Assembly (NCBI RefSeq): GCF_000311845.1
Contig: NZ_HE978574.1
Location: forward strand, 62,001 to 126,000
Direction: 5' to 3'
Source: Enorma massiliensis phI
GTDB lineage: Bacteria; Actinomycetota; Coriobacteriia; Coriobacteriales; Coriobacteriaceae
Length of the DNA stretch: 64,000 nt
Part shown: positions 46,721 through 57,545 of the stretch, one piece after another
How positions within the stretch are numbered: the first letter of the stretch is position 1
How the letters are laid out: the number at the start of each line of letters is the position of its first letter
The notes under the pieces: generated by a model
What the model was told of the DNA's origin: nothing
Database searches by the model: none
What the model saw: only the letters and a program-made list of their open reading frames with translations
Program-made: the position numbers and the translations under genes

Positions 46721-47675
46721 CGGCCTGCGTTGAGCTGCGGCGCAGGGCGGTGCGGACAAGAAGCGCTGCTGCGTTTGGCGGCGGTGCGGCTGCTGATGAG
46801 CGCCAGACCCGCTGGTCCCGCCGACGTTCGTGAAACATATTCCTTCTTTCCAGGGCTCCGTGCATGACGACGCAAGGGCCCTTTACGTTGCTACATATTC
46901 AATTGACGTGCGGGGAATGACAAAGCGTTTGACTTTTGTAGACACGTCATGTGCTCCTGAACCAAGAAGTTGTCCGACGCCCAAATGGAGCGCGAGCTGC
47001 GGAAGAACGCGACGGTTTTGCGCAGCATACAGCATTTGGTTTTGTGAACCATCGAGCCGAGATGATTGACATCAAGTAGGAATCGGATATTGTGAAGACA
47101 GCAAAGCGCCCGAACGGTGTGTAATACACCCACCTCCGGCGCTTTCTTTATGTCTGGAGTATGAATTACTTTGTCCTTTACGGTTCCAGGGGCCTTACGT
47201 GCGATGCCGACAGATGCCTCTATCGAGGCCATCTACGACAGGCTTGCCACCAAAAAGAGACTTGAATGAACTATCCCCCCAAAGGGGAGGCGCCGTCGTG
47301 TGGTCGGAGCTTTACCGCACCGAGCCGTACCGTATGGATTGGGACTAGCCCACACTTTTGTCCTATAGCCCAACCTGTCTGTAGGGGCTCTGCGTTGCCG
47401 CGAGGCACATTGAGACGTGCAAAATCGCGGCTGCAAGTACTCGGAGCTTGTATTTTGCCGGCCACCGACGGAGTAATTCGGTGAGCGGAAAACCCGAGGT
47501 AACGTAGACTATAGTTTACGTTTTCAAGCAGATTATGTTACCCCCTACTGATAAGGTAACGTACAATTTCTTGCGCACTTTGACAGCGGAATAGCGTCCA
47601 GATTGGAAGGAGGGCACGGCCCGCCCCGGTATGATTTGAGTTGCCTAGATTCGATCAGACTGGAGGAAGACCATG
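46721..47675. other. Decayed region without intact genes
   Basis: About 950 bp with only short open stretches. One ends TDASIEAIYDRLATKKRLE at 47273; another reads VVWSELYRTEPYRMDWD and stops at 47348. Neither matches a known family, and stops interrupt both. A terminator-like hairpin (AAAGCGCC with GGCGCTTT, inner GGTGT-GTAAT-ACACC) is at about 47104-47151. At 47499-47575 GGTAACGTA occurs twice as direct repeats with inverse TTACGT/GTTACC between them. The area looks like remnants of lost genes. Confidence 0.45.
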
Positions 47676-47759
47676 CGCGCGACCGCGAGGCTGAGGTGCG
47701 TCGCCGAGGGCGAGTGCGACTCCCGCCGCTACCTGGACGTGACGCTGCTGGACGAGTAG
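47673..47759 (+). CDS. Very short open frame, possible gene fragment
   Basis: A 28-codon frame MRATARLRCVAEGECDSRRY with a good GGAGG ribosome site at 47660-47664. The sequence stops after LLDE. It may be a true small peptide or the 5' end of a gene that has been cut off. No family was recognised. Confidence 0.3.
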   Translation: MRATARLRCVAEGECDSRRYLDVTLLDE

Positions 47760-47905
47760 CCGCACCGGATGGCGGGCCCATGGGGCTGTCGGAAAGTGCG
47801 CAAGAATCTTGACGGTACCTCGGTTTAATGATTGAGCAGCGTATTGGTCGCGACCTTTAGCGCGCAATCGATTATTCCGAAGATCGGGACAACTGCTTAT
47901 CAAAA

Positions 47906-47995
47906 TCAGGACATGCATTGATTAATCAGGCAGGGGATTCGCTAAAAACCGGACAATAATCAGGACATGTACTGATTTATTAAGACATGTCCTGA
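47906..47995. repeat. TCAGGACATG repeats and hairpin
   Basis: TCAGGACATG occurs at 47906-47915 and 47960-47969. Its complement ends at 47995, forming an 11-bp hairpin (47960-47970 with 47985-47995). It lies just beyond the 3' end of the AlbA_2 gene, so it may terminate that gene or bind its product. Confidence 0.5.
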
Positions 47996-48025
47996 CTGCG
48001 TCTTGATTTTGATGGGACGACCGGA

Positions 48026-49714
48026 CTATTTGACGACGAGATACCGGGCACCCGCACCTTGTCCAACAAGCTCAAGCGCGCCCTTTTCGACAAGCTTTGC
48101 GAGTTCTCGGTAGGCCTGCTTCTCGGTGAGGTGGAGCAAACTCTCAACGTCCCGTCGTCTTATTTCTCCACCTTGCTGGCGCGCCAACTTCATAATCAGC
48201 TCCGGATATCTAATTTTGTCGATATCAGATTGGCGAACAAAACCAGACCCTTTTCCAGAGCGAGCATATACTTTGCTGCTGAGTATGTAGGCTCGGTTGC
48301 TAGCATTGCCAATCCCCTCAACTATCCCCGCTTCGACAAGCGCTTCCACTATCGATCTGGTGACGGCATCGGTGGTGTGGGTCTGGGAAGAGAGCTCTGT
48401 GATCGTTAGCCTTCTTTGCTGCTTCAAAGCATCAAGGACTAGAAGCGATTTCAAGGACAGGGGGCGCCCGGTACGCTCGCGCTCCTCGTCGAGCATCTGC
48501 ATGAACAGCCTGACGGGAGCACTTCGTGCTATGAAGACGCTCACGCTTGCGGAAGTGCTTCCGGAATAATCGGGCAGTGGACGGCCGCAGTAGAGAGACC
48601 CTTCAAAAATTCTATCGACGCCGCGTCCGGTTTTCTCGGCGAGGCCGATGCGCTTGAGCGCGCCCATTAGGCACTCATTGCGACCGTGGGGCTCAACCGT
48701 GAGCAGGTTGTCGACGGTAACACCTTCCATAAACCCACCCGGGTTAGATATGGTGAGGCCCTCATCGTCTACAAGTACTCTCACCCGTCCGAGCGCAGCG
48801 TAATCCCTGTGTCCAAATGCGTTCACGAGGGCTTCGCGGTATGCCCTATGGTCGAATTCGGGGATTGATTGTCTGAAGAGGCCGTCCTCGTATTCCCTCT
48901 CAGGGTTCCATGGACTAAGCATCTCGTACATCTTTTCAATGGTATAGAGCAGGGGTTGATCGAAGTCCTGGTTAACACGGATTTCGGTTCCTTCGAGGAC
49001 TTGAAAGGTCGCGGAAGACGTGGGGATGGTGCGAGAGATGACCTCTGGTTTGCCGGCAAGGAGGATGCCCATGACCGTGGGCGTGATCCTGCCGTCGACC
49101 GTTGTCGTCATGCGCAGCGCGCTGAGGATTTCTTCATCCGAGAGCTCAAGAAGTGCCTGATCGCTGTTTCTACTGCGTGAGAGGATATCGCGCAGCCGGG
49201 CAATTTCTTCAGAGCCGAAGTCGTCTATGCTCGTATCGGGCAGGGGGAACGCCGAGTAGTCAAGCTGCCCGATGGCGGAAAGCCTGGTTATGATTTCATA
49301 GGGGTAGAGCGGTACGCTCTCGGGGCTGCCGTCTGCTTTGAGCTTTCGTCGCATGATCTTTCCATCGCTAGACGAAACGATGGCGGTTGACTTCGGAATC
49401 TCAATCTCAACAATCTGGACACCGTCCTCATCCATTACGCCGTTCGCGTTGAGAAGCAGCGTTGAGACTCTTGCAGGCACAGGCGGCACCGTTTTGTTGG
49501 CGACAAGCGCGGCGAGTTTTGTGGTACCGGCGTGGTCCTGGTGAATCCCTGTGGGAGTCCCGTCGTCTTCAACGCCGAGGTAGATTGTGCCGCCTTCGGT
49601 GTTGGTAAGAGCGACCACCGTGTCGATGAGTTCTCCGTCGGGGAGCCTCTTCCGATCACTTTTGAACTCGTACTTAAGGGTTTCCCTCTCTGGGATATCT
49701 CGCGCAACAGTCAT
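48026..49714 (-). CDS. AlbA_2/Schlafen-domain ATP-binding regulator
   Basis: A 562-residue protein. The N-terminal AlbA_2 (Schlafen-type) domain, residues about 1-130, opens ERETLKYEFKSDRKRLP and has GGTIYLGVEDDG. The middle resembles the RecG-like GHKL C-terminal domain (REALVNAFGHRDYA, LTISNPGGFMEGV, NECLMGALKRIGLAEKTGRGVDRI). The last 150 residues contain winged-helix repeats (LTITELSSQTHTTDAVTRSI; YPELIMKLARQQGGEIRRRD). Such proteins are usually transcription regulators or defence-related. The ATG at 49714 has GAGGGG upstream; a longer upstream reading is not family-like. It is next to a decayed region, so horizontal origin is possible. Confidence 0.75.
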   Translation of the reverse strand: MTVARDIPERETLKYEFKSDRKRLPDGELIDTVVALTNTEGGTIYLGVEDDGTPTGIHQDHAGTTKLAALVANKTVPPVPARVSTLLLNANGVMDEDGVQIVEIEIPKSTAIVSSSDGKIMRRKLKADGSPESVPLYPYEIITRLSAIGQLDYSAFPLPDTSIDDFGSEEIARLRDILSRSRNSDQALLELSDEEILSALRMTTTVDGRITPTVMGILLAGKPEVISRTIPTSSATFQVLEGTEIRVNQDFDQPLLYTIEKMYEMLSPWNPEREYEDGLFRQSIPEFDHRAYREALVNAFGHRDYAALGRVRVLVDDEGLTISNPGGFMEGVTVDNLLTVEPHGRNECLMGALKRIGLAEKTGRGVDRIFEGSLYCGRPLPDYSGSTSASVSVFIARSAPVRLFMQMLDEERERTGRPLSLKSLLVLDALKQQRRLTITELSSQTHTTDAVTRSIVEALVEAGIVEGIGNASNRAYILSSKVYARSGKGSGFVRQSDIDKIRYPELIMKLARQQGGEIRRRDVESLLHLTEKQAYRELAKLVEKGALELVGQGAGARYLVVK

Positions 49715-49979
49715 AATGGCCCCTCGCATGCCTCTGGTATCAGGGCGGGATGTTTGTCCGGCATGCGGATCGGGCTTGCCTGTTGCGCGGCCCTTCTGCC
49801 CATGGAGTCTTTCTGTGGACGAGGACAAATAATGAGAGGGAAATGAATATTTTATCCATAAGGAGTATGCCAAGTTGAATAAAAGATAAATAATGATCAT
49901 TTTGAGACAATACATGACTACAATAGCAAACGGCCTATTAACCTTTAATCCGGTCCAGAGAGCCCGGGAAGGAGCGAAC
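49715..49979. promoter_or_regulatory. AT-rich promoter region of carAB
   Basis: The divergent spacer between the AlbA_2 gene and carA is AT-rich near 49845-49945, including TTGAATAAAAGATAAATAAT, and should hold both promoters. No pyrimidine attenuator or PyrR leader was recognised. Confidence 0.4.
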
Positions 49980-51455
49980 ATGGCACCACAAGACATGGCG
50001 GCCGAGCTTGCCAGCACTTGCGATGCGAGCCCATCGGCTCGTCGGGCGCGCGTAAGCGACCTCGCGGCGCGCATGCTATCAAAAACCAGCAAACAATCGA
50101 GTGACCCAGCCATCTTGCTACTGGCCGACGGCACGGCGTTCTACGGACGCTCGTGTGGCGCCGCAGGCACAGCGGTGGGGGAGGTGTGCTTTAACACCTC
50201 GCTCGAGGGATACTTCGAGGTCGTGACGGACCCGAGCTATGCCGGGCAGATCGTGACCATGACCTACCCCCAGATAGGGAACTACGGCATCGACCTTGCC
50301 GATACCCAGACGGCGCCGGGTATGCCGGGCAGGCGCGTGGGGAACGTGAAGCCGGCACTGCGCGGTCTCGTGGTGCACGATATGTGCCATGTGCCGTCGA
50401 ACTGGCGCTCGACCATGAGCCTGCCGGAATACCTCGAGGAGCGCGGCGTCGTCGCCATCGAGGGCATCGATACGCGCGCGCTCGTGCGGCACCTGCGCGA
50501 CAACGGAGCACAAAAGGGCATCGTCTCAACCGAGGTATTCTATCTTGCCGAGCTCGCTCACATGCTCGATAGCGCCCCAGATCTCGTGGGGACGAACCTC
50601 GTGCAGACCGTAAGCTGCAAGGAGGCCTACGGATATGGTGCGTCGAGCCTTTCCCAGAACCGCGCCTTCGCTGCGGCCGCCCCGGCCAATGCGCGCAAGA
50701 AGGTCGTGGTGTACGACTGCGGCGTGAAGAGGGGCATCATCGAAGGGCTCGCGCGTGTGGGGTGCGAGCTTCTCGTCGTGCCATGGGACACGCCTGCCTC
50801 CGAGGTGCTCAAGCACCGCCCCGACGGCGTCTTTCTTTCCAACGGGCCAGGCGACCCGGACGCCGTGGAGGAAACGTACACCCAGGTTCAGCGGCTTATT
50901 GGCAAGGTGCCCATCTTCGGCATCTGCTTGGGGCACCAGATGATCAGCCTTGCTGCCGGAGCCGCCATGGAGAAGCTCGCCTACGGGCATCGCGGAGGCA
51001 ATCAGCCGGTTATGAATCTGCTTACGCACCGCGTGGAGATCACCGCGCAGAACCACGGGTTCGGCCTCGTGTTCCCGAGCCTGGGGGTGCTCGTGCCGGA
51101 GCTTTCGGGCGGCGTGTCCGAGCACCCTTGCGGATCCGATGGCGCTCCTGCCACCGGCGACCTGCGATTCTGGGTCGAGCGGGGCGTGGCGCCCGTGGTG
51201 AGCAATGAGCGCTTCGGACGCATCCGCCTCACGCACGTGAACCTGAACGACGGTACCGCCGAGGGCATTCAGCTGCTCGATGCCCCTGCGTTCAGCGTGC
51301 AATACCACCCCGAGGCCGCGCCTGGCCCTACCGATGCGCATTACCTGTTCACCGCGTTCATGCGCCTCATGGATGGCGACCGCGATTACCTGGATATCGA
51401 TATCGCCAAGGACCGCCTCGCAGGGTGGACCTTCGCCGAGGAGCCGGTTGCCTAG
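49980..51455 (+). CDS. carA: Carbamoyl-phosphate synthase small subunit
   Basis: The glutaminase subunit, 491 residues, longer than the usual 360-390. It frees ammonia from glutamine for CarB. The N-terminal CPSase domain starts at ILLLADGTAFYGRSCG (about residue 45), after an extra N-terminal stretch. The class I amidotransferase domain has GVFLSNGPGDPDAVEET, FGICLGHQM with the nucleophile Cys, and VQYHPEAAPGP with His and Glu. An insertion of about 60 residues before the last part (GGVSEHPCGSDGAPATGDL) accounts for the remaining length. GGAAGGAG precedes ATG 49980. Confidence 0.95.
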   Translation: MAPQDMAAELASTCDASPSARRARVSDLAARMLSKTSKQSSDPAILLLADGTAFYGRSCGAAGTAVGEVCFNTSLEGYFEVVTDPSYAGQIVTMTYPQIGNYGIDLADTQTAPGMPGRRVGNVKPALRGLVVHDMCHVPSNWRSTMSLPEYLEERGVVAIEGIDTRALVRHLRDNGAQKGIVSTEVFYLAELAHMLDSAPDLVGTNLVQTVSCKEAYGYGASSLSQNRAFAAAAPANARKKVVVYDCGVKRGIIEGLARVGCELLVVPWDTPASEVLKHRPDGVFLSNGPGDPDAVEETYTQVQRLIGKVPIFGICLGHQMISLAAGAAMEKLAYGHRGGNQPVMNLLTHRVEITAQNHGFGLVFPSLGVLVPELSGGVSEHPCGSDGAPATGDLRFWVERGVAPVVSNERFGRIRLTHVNLNDGTAEGIQLLDAPAFSVQYHPEAAPGPTDAHYLFTAFMRLMDGDRDYLDIDIAKDRLAGWTFAEEPVA

Positions 51456-51505
51456 CGAGGCGAGCTCAGGCCTGCTTTTCGCCGCGCAGCGGAAGTTTTT
51501 CGTCG

Positions 51506-51705
51506 AATCGCGTCATTTCCTGGCAGTTATTTCAGATATGAACGATTCGGAATGCGCGAAACGGCGCTGTAGGGCGAAAAGAGGGTGTGTTAATTGCGAA
51601 TTTGGGCGATTTTTATCCTGTGGGCGCCCAGCAAACAGGAAATCGGCACCGTATCGAAGGTTCAATCGTTCATATCTGAAATAACTGACAGGATTTGAGC
51701 GATTT
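51506..51705. repeat. Inverted-repeat element in the carA-carB spacer
   Basis: Core arms of 29 nt (51519-51547, CCTGGCAGTTATTTCAGATA and onward, and 51664-51692) match at 28 of 29. With outer, looser pairing they reach about 42 nt per side (51506 and 51705). The central 116 bp are non-coding. The element fills most of the 269-bp spacer between two genes that must be made in equal amounts, so it sits in the operon's mRNA as a very stable stem. Confidence 0.75.
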
Positions 51706-51724
51706 TTAGAAAAAAGGAGGGCTC

Positions 51725-55012
<3,288 letters not shown>

Positions 55013-55061
55013 GGCGCTTCTGCCTCGATGCGTCCGGGCCTGCGGATTCTGGAAGATTGCG

Positions 55062-55204
55062 ATGCCGGCGGCGGCCGGGGTACCCCACCCCGCTGCCGCC
55101 GGGGGCACCCCGGCGATTTCGCCCCGCTGCCGCCGGCCGGCGTTTCTCGGCAGCCCCGCCCCGTTGCCGCCGGGGGCACCCTGCTCCCCTGGCGAGGGTG
55201 CCCC
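55062..55204. repeat. GC-rich short repeats and hairpin after carB
   Basis: Units of the CCCCGCTGCCGCCGGGGGC type recur about three times between 55080 and 55180, with related GATGCCGGCGGC motifs again at 55327-55440. A 10-bp hairpin (GGGGCACCCT 55173-55182 with 55195-55204) may end the carAB transcript. The stretch from 55205 to 55464 is AT-rich then GC-rich, without a recognised gene. Confidence 0.5.
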
Positions 55205-55464
55205 GTTCATGGCGATACGATGTTAATTGACCTAAGTTAGTAACAATTTACGCATAATCTAAGTAAGCGAGCGGATCAAGAAGACGGGGCAGGTACAATC
55301 CCGTTTCGTTCCTCAATCTGCGGATGCGATGCCGGCGGCGCGAATGCGGCACCGGTGGCATGAAGACGAAGCCTAAGACGCGAACGCGGCACGGGCGACG
55401 CAAGGGCGATGCCGGTGCCGCGACTGCAATGCCGGCGACACGAATGCGATGGTGGCGATTCCCA

Positions 55465-55860
55465 ATGGACGAGAACAGCAGGGCGATACATGACGACGTG
55501 CGCCAGCGGGCGGTCGAACTGCTCGAAGCCGATGTGGGCCGCCGCCACCTCGCGCGCGAGCTTGGGGTGAGCGATGCGACGGCCCGGCAATGGGCCCGCG
55601 CGTTTGCCGTGGGCGGTGCGGAGGCCGTGCTCAACGCTGGGAGCCACCGCAAGGTGTACGACTACGAGACCAAGCTCGCCGCCGTGAAGGAGCACGTGGA
55701 GCGCGGCAAGTCGGTCCGCGATGTGATGGTTAAGTATCAGATTCCCAGCGAATCTTCGCTCAAGGCGTGGTGCCGAGCGTACCGACGCGACGGCGCGCAT
55801 GCGCTCGTCAACAAACGTCGAGGTCGCAAGCCCAGGTCTTCGGCAGAATCCTCGTCGTAG
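55465..55860 (+). CDS. Helix-turn-helix protein resembling IS3-type OrfA, orphan
   Basis: A 131-residue protein with two helix-turn-helix units: VELLEADVGRRHLARELGVSD and AAVKEHVERGKSVRDVMVKY. It ends in the basic tail KRRGRKPRSS. This is the layout of the first ORF of IS3/IS150-type transposases. No OrfB, inverted ends or target duplication is visible here, so it is either an IS relic or a domesticated DNA-binding protein. The ATG at 55465 is the most likely start. Confidence 0.6.
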   Translation: MDENSRAIHDDVRQRAVELLEADVGRRHLARELGVSDATARQWARAFAVGGAEAVLNAGSHRKVYDYETKLAAVKEHVERGKSVRDVMVKYQIPSESSLKAWCRAYRRDGAHALVNKRRGRKPRSSAESSS

Positions 55861-55946
55861 GAGCATTTCCCGCGGCGCAGCGCGCGTGCTATCATGGTCC
55901 GCGGTCAAGCATTCAAGGCTGCCCGCGGGCAGCAGAAGGGAGCAGC

Positions 55947-57131
55947 ATGCTCAACGCTATTGAGATCGCGCCGAAGGTTTGGTGGGTCGGCGGGCTCGAC
56001 TGGAACGAGCGCCAGTTCCACGGCTACACCACCGAACGCGGCATTACCTACAACGCCTATCTCATCATGGACGAGAAGGTAACGCTCATCGATACCGCTA
56101 AGGCGACCTTCACCGACGAGTTCGTTCAGCGCATCAGCCAAGTGGTCGATCCGGCGAAGATCGATGTCGTGATCACCAACCACGTGGAGATGGACCACTC
56201 CGGCAGCCTGCCCAAGATCCACGAGTTCGCGCCGAGCGCGACCATCTACGCCAGCGCTCCGGCCGGCGTGAACGAGATCCGCGCGCACTACGGCATCGAG
56301 GTCGAGGGCGTGAAGACCGGCGACTCGCTGAGCATTGGCGAGCGCACGCTCCACTTCGTGCAGACGCCCATGGTCCATTGGCCCGACAACATGGTCACTT
56401 GGTGCCCCGAGGACGGCATCCTCTTCTCGAACGACGCCTTCGGCCGGCATTTCGCCACGAGCAAGCGCTTCGACGACGAGAACGACCTTGCCGAGGTCAT
56501 GAAGCAGGCCAAGAAGTACTACGCCAACATCGTGTGGCCGTACGGTGCCCAGGTGCAGAAGGCCATGGGCGCGCTCGCGGGCCTCGACATCAAGATGATC
56601 GCTCCCTCGCACGGCGTGATTTGGCGCAGCAACATCCCCGCCATCCTGGAGAAGTACCAGGCTTGGAGCACCTACCAGACCGAAGACAAGGCCGTGGTGG
56701 TGTTCGACTCCATGTGGCACTCCACCGAGCTTATGGCGCGCGAGATCTGCGACGCCTTCATCAAGGAGGGCGTGACGGCCCAGCTCATCGACCTCAAGCA
56801 CACGCACATCTCGGACATCATGCTCTATATGTGCGACGCGCGCTACGTGGCGGTTGGCTCGCCCACCCTCAACTCCAACATGATGCCCACGGTGGCGAGC
56901 TTCCTCACCTACATGCGCGGCCTTTCGCCCAACAACAGCCAGCGCATCGGTATCGCGTTCGGCAGCTATGGCTGGGCGCCGCTGGGCCCCAAGCAGGTCG
57001 AGCAGGCCATGCAGGACGCCAAGTTCGAGATGCCCGTGCCCGTGATCACCCAGCAGTGGATTCCTGGCGAGGAGAAGCTCACCGAGATCCAGGATACGGT
57101 GAAGAAGATCATCGAGGACACCCGCTCGTAG
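55947..57131 (+). CDS. fprA: A-type flavoprotein, FprA-like diiron O2/NO reductase
   Basis: A 394-residue flavodiiron protein. Residues 1-250 are a metallo-beta-lactamase-like domain with diiron ligands in NHVEMDHSGSLP and the following His/Asp residues (FSNDAFGRH). Residues 255-394 are a flavodoxin domain binding FMN (VVVFDSMWHSTELMA, AVGSPTLNSNMMP, IAFGSYGWAPLGPKQVEQ). Relatives reduce O2 to water or NO to N2O in anaerobes. The ATG at 55947 has GAAGGGAG upstream. The last codons are duplicated in tandem just after the stop. Confidence 0.9.
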   Translation: MLNAIEIAPKVWWVGGLDWNERQFHGYTTERGITYNAYLIMDEKVTLIDTAKATFTDEFVQRISQVVDPAKIDVVITNHVEMDHSGSLPKIHEFAPSATIYASAPAGVNEIRAHYGIEVEGVKTGDSLSIGERTLHFVQTPMVHWPDNMVTWCPEDGILFSNDAFGRHFATSKRFDDENDLAEVMKQAKKYYANIVWPYGAQVQKAMGALAGLDIKMIAPSHGVIWRSNIPAILEKYQAWSTYQTEDKAVVVFDSMWHSTELMAREICDAFIKEGVTAQLIDLKHTHISDIMLYMCDARYVAVGSPTLNSNMMPTVASFLTYMRGLSPNNSQRIGIAFGSYGWAPLGPKQVEQAMQDAKFEMPVPVITQQWIPGEEKLTEIQDTVKKIIEDTRS

Positions 57132-57177
57132 TTATCGAGGACACCCGCGCGTAGCGGTTGCAAAAGTCTGACGATCG

Positions 57178-57212
57178 GCCCCGGTTGCGTAAGTGCGCAG
57201 CCGGGGCTTTTT
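57178..57212 (+). terminator. Terminator of fprA
   Basis: GCCCCGGTTGCG (57178-57189) pairs with CGCAGCCGGGGC (57196-57207), one mismatch, followed by five T. Confidence 0.88.
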
Positions 57213-57545
57213 GGTGGGGCGGGCTTGGGCGGAGGAGAGACGGGGCCGGGTGCTGGCAAGGCAGCGCCTTTTTTGGTGAGCCGCAGCCGGACGGTGAGGC
57301 GGTGCCCGGTGGCGGGGGAGTGTTCCGCCAAGGCTGGCTGGCGGCGGGGAGGCTGGGTCTGCGTGGCGAGGAGGCGGCAGCCCCGGCCCGGATTGGGCGC
57401 GCCGTTGCGCAACGCATTGCCGTTCACCGCCGAATTCCTACCGCACGGGGGGTCAAGTTAGCTACAATATGTAAACGTTTGGTGTGTTGAGGAGGCACAC
57501 GAATAAAACCCGTCTTATCGGATCCATGGATTGAGGAGGAGACAC
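57213..57545. promoter_or_regulatory. GC-rich spacer ahead of the hydrogenase operon
   Basis: No gene is recognised in the first 230 bp. A possible -10 element TACAAT lies at 57463-57468 but no good -35 was found. The region 57460-57530 is AT-richer and should hold the operon promoter. Confidence 0.35.

Noticed and set aside
46891-47232. 113-codon frame on the minus strand in the decayed region
   Set aside because: It crosses a terminator-like hairpin, has no ribosome site and resembles no family; more likely chance.
55324-55860. Complete IS3-family insertion sequence
   Set aside because: Only an OrfA-like frame is present; no DDE transposase, terminal inverted repeats or target duplication could be seen.
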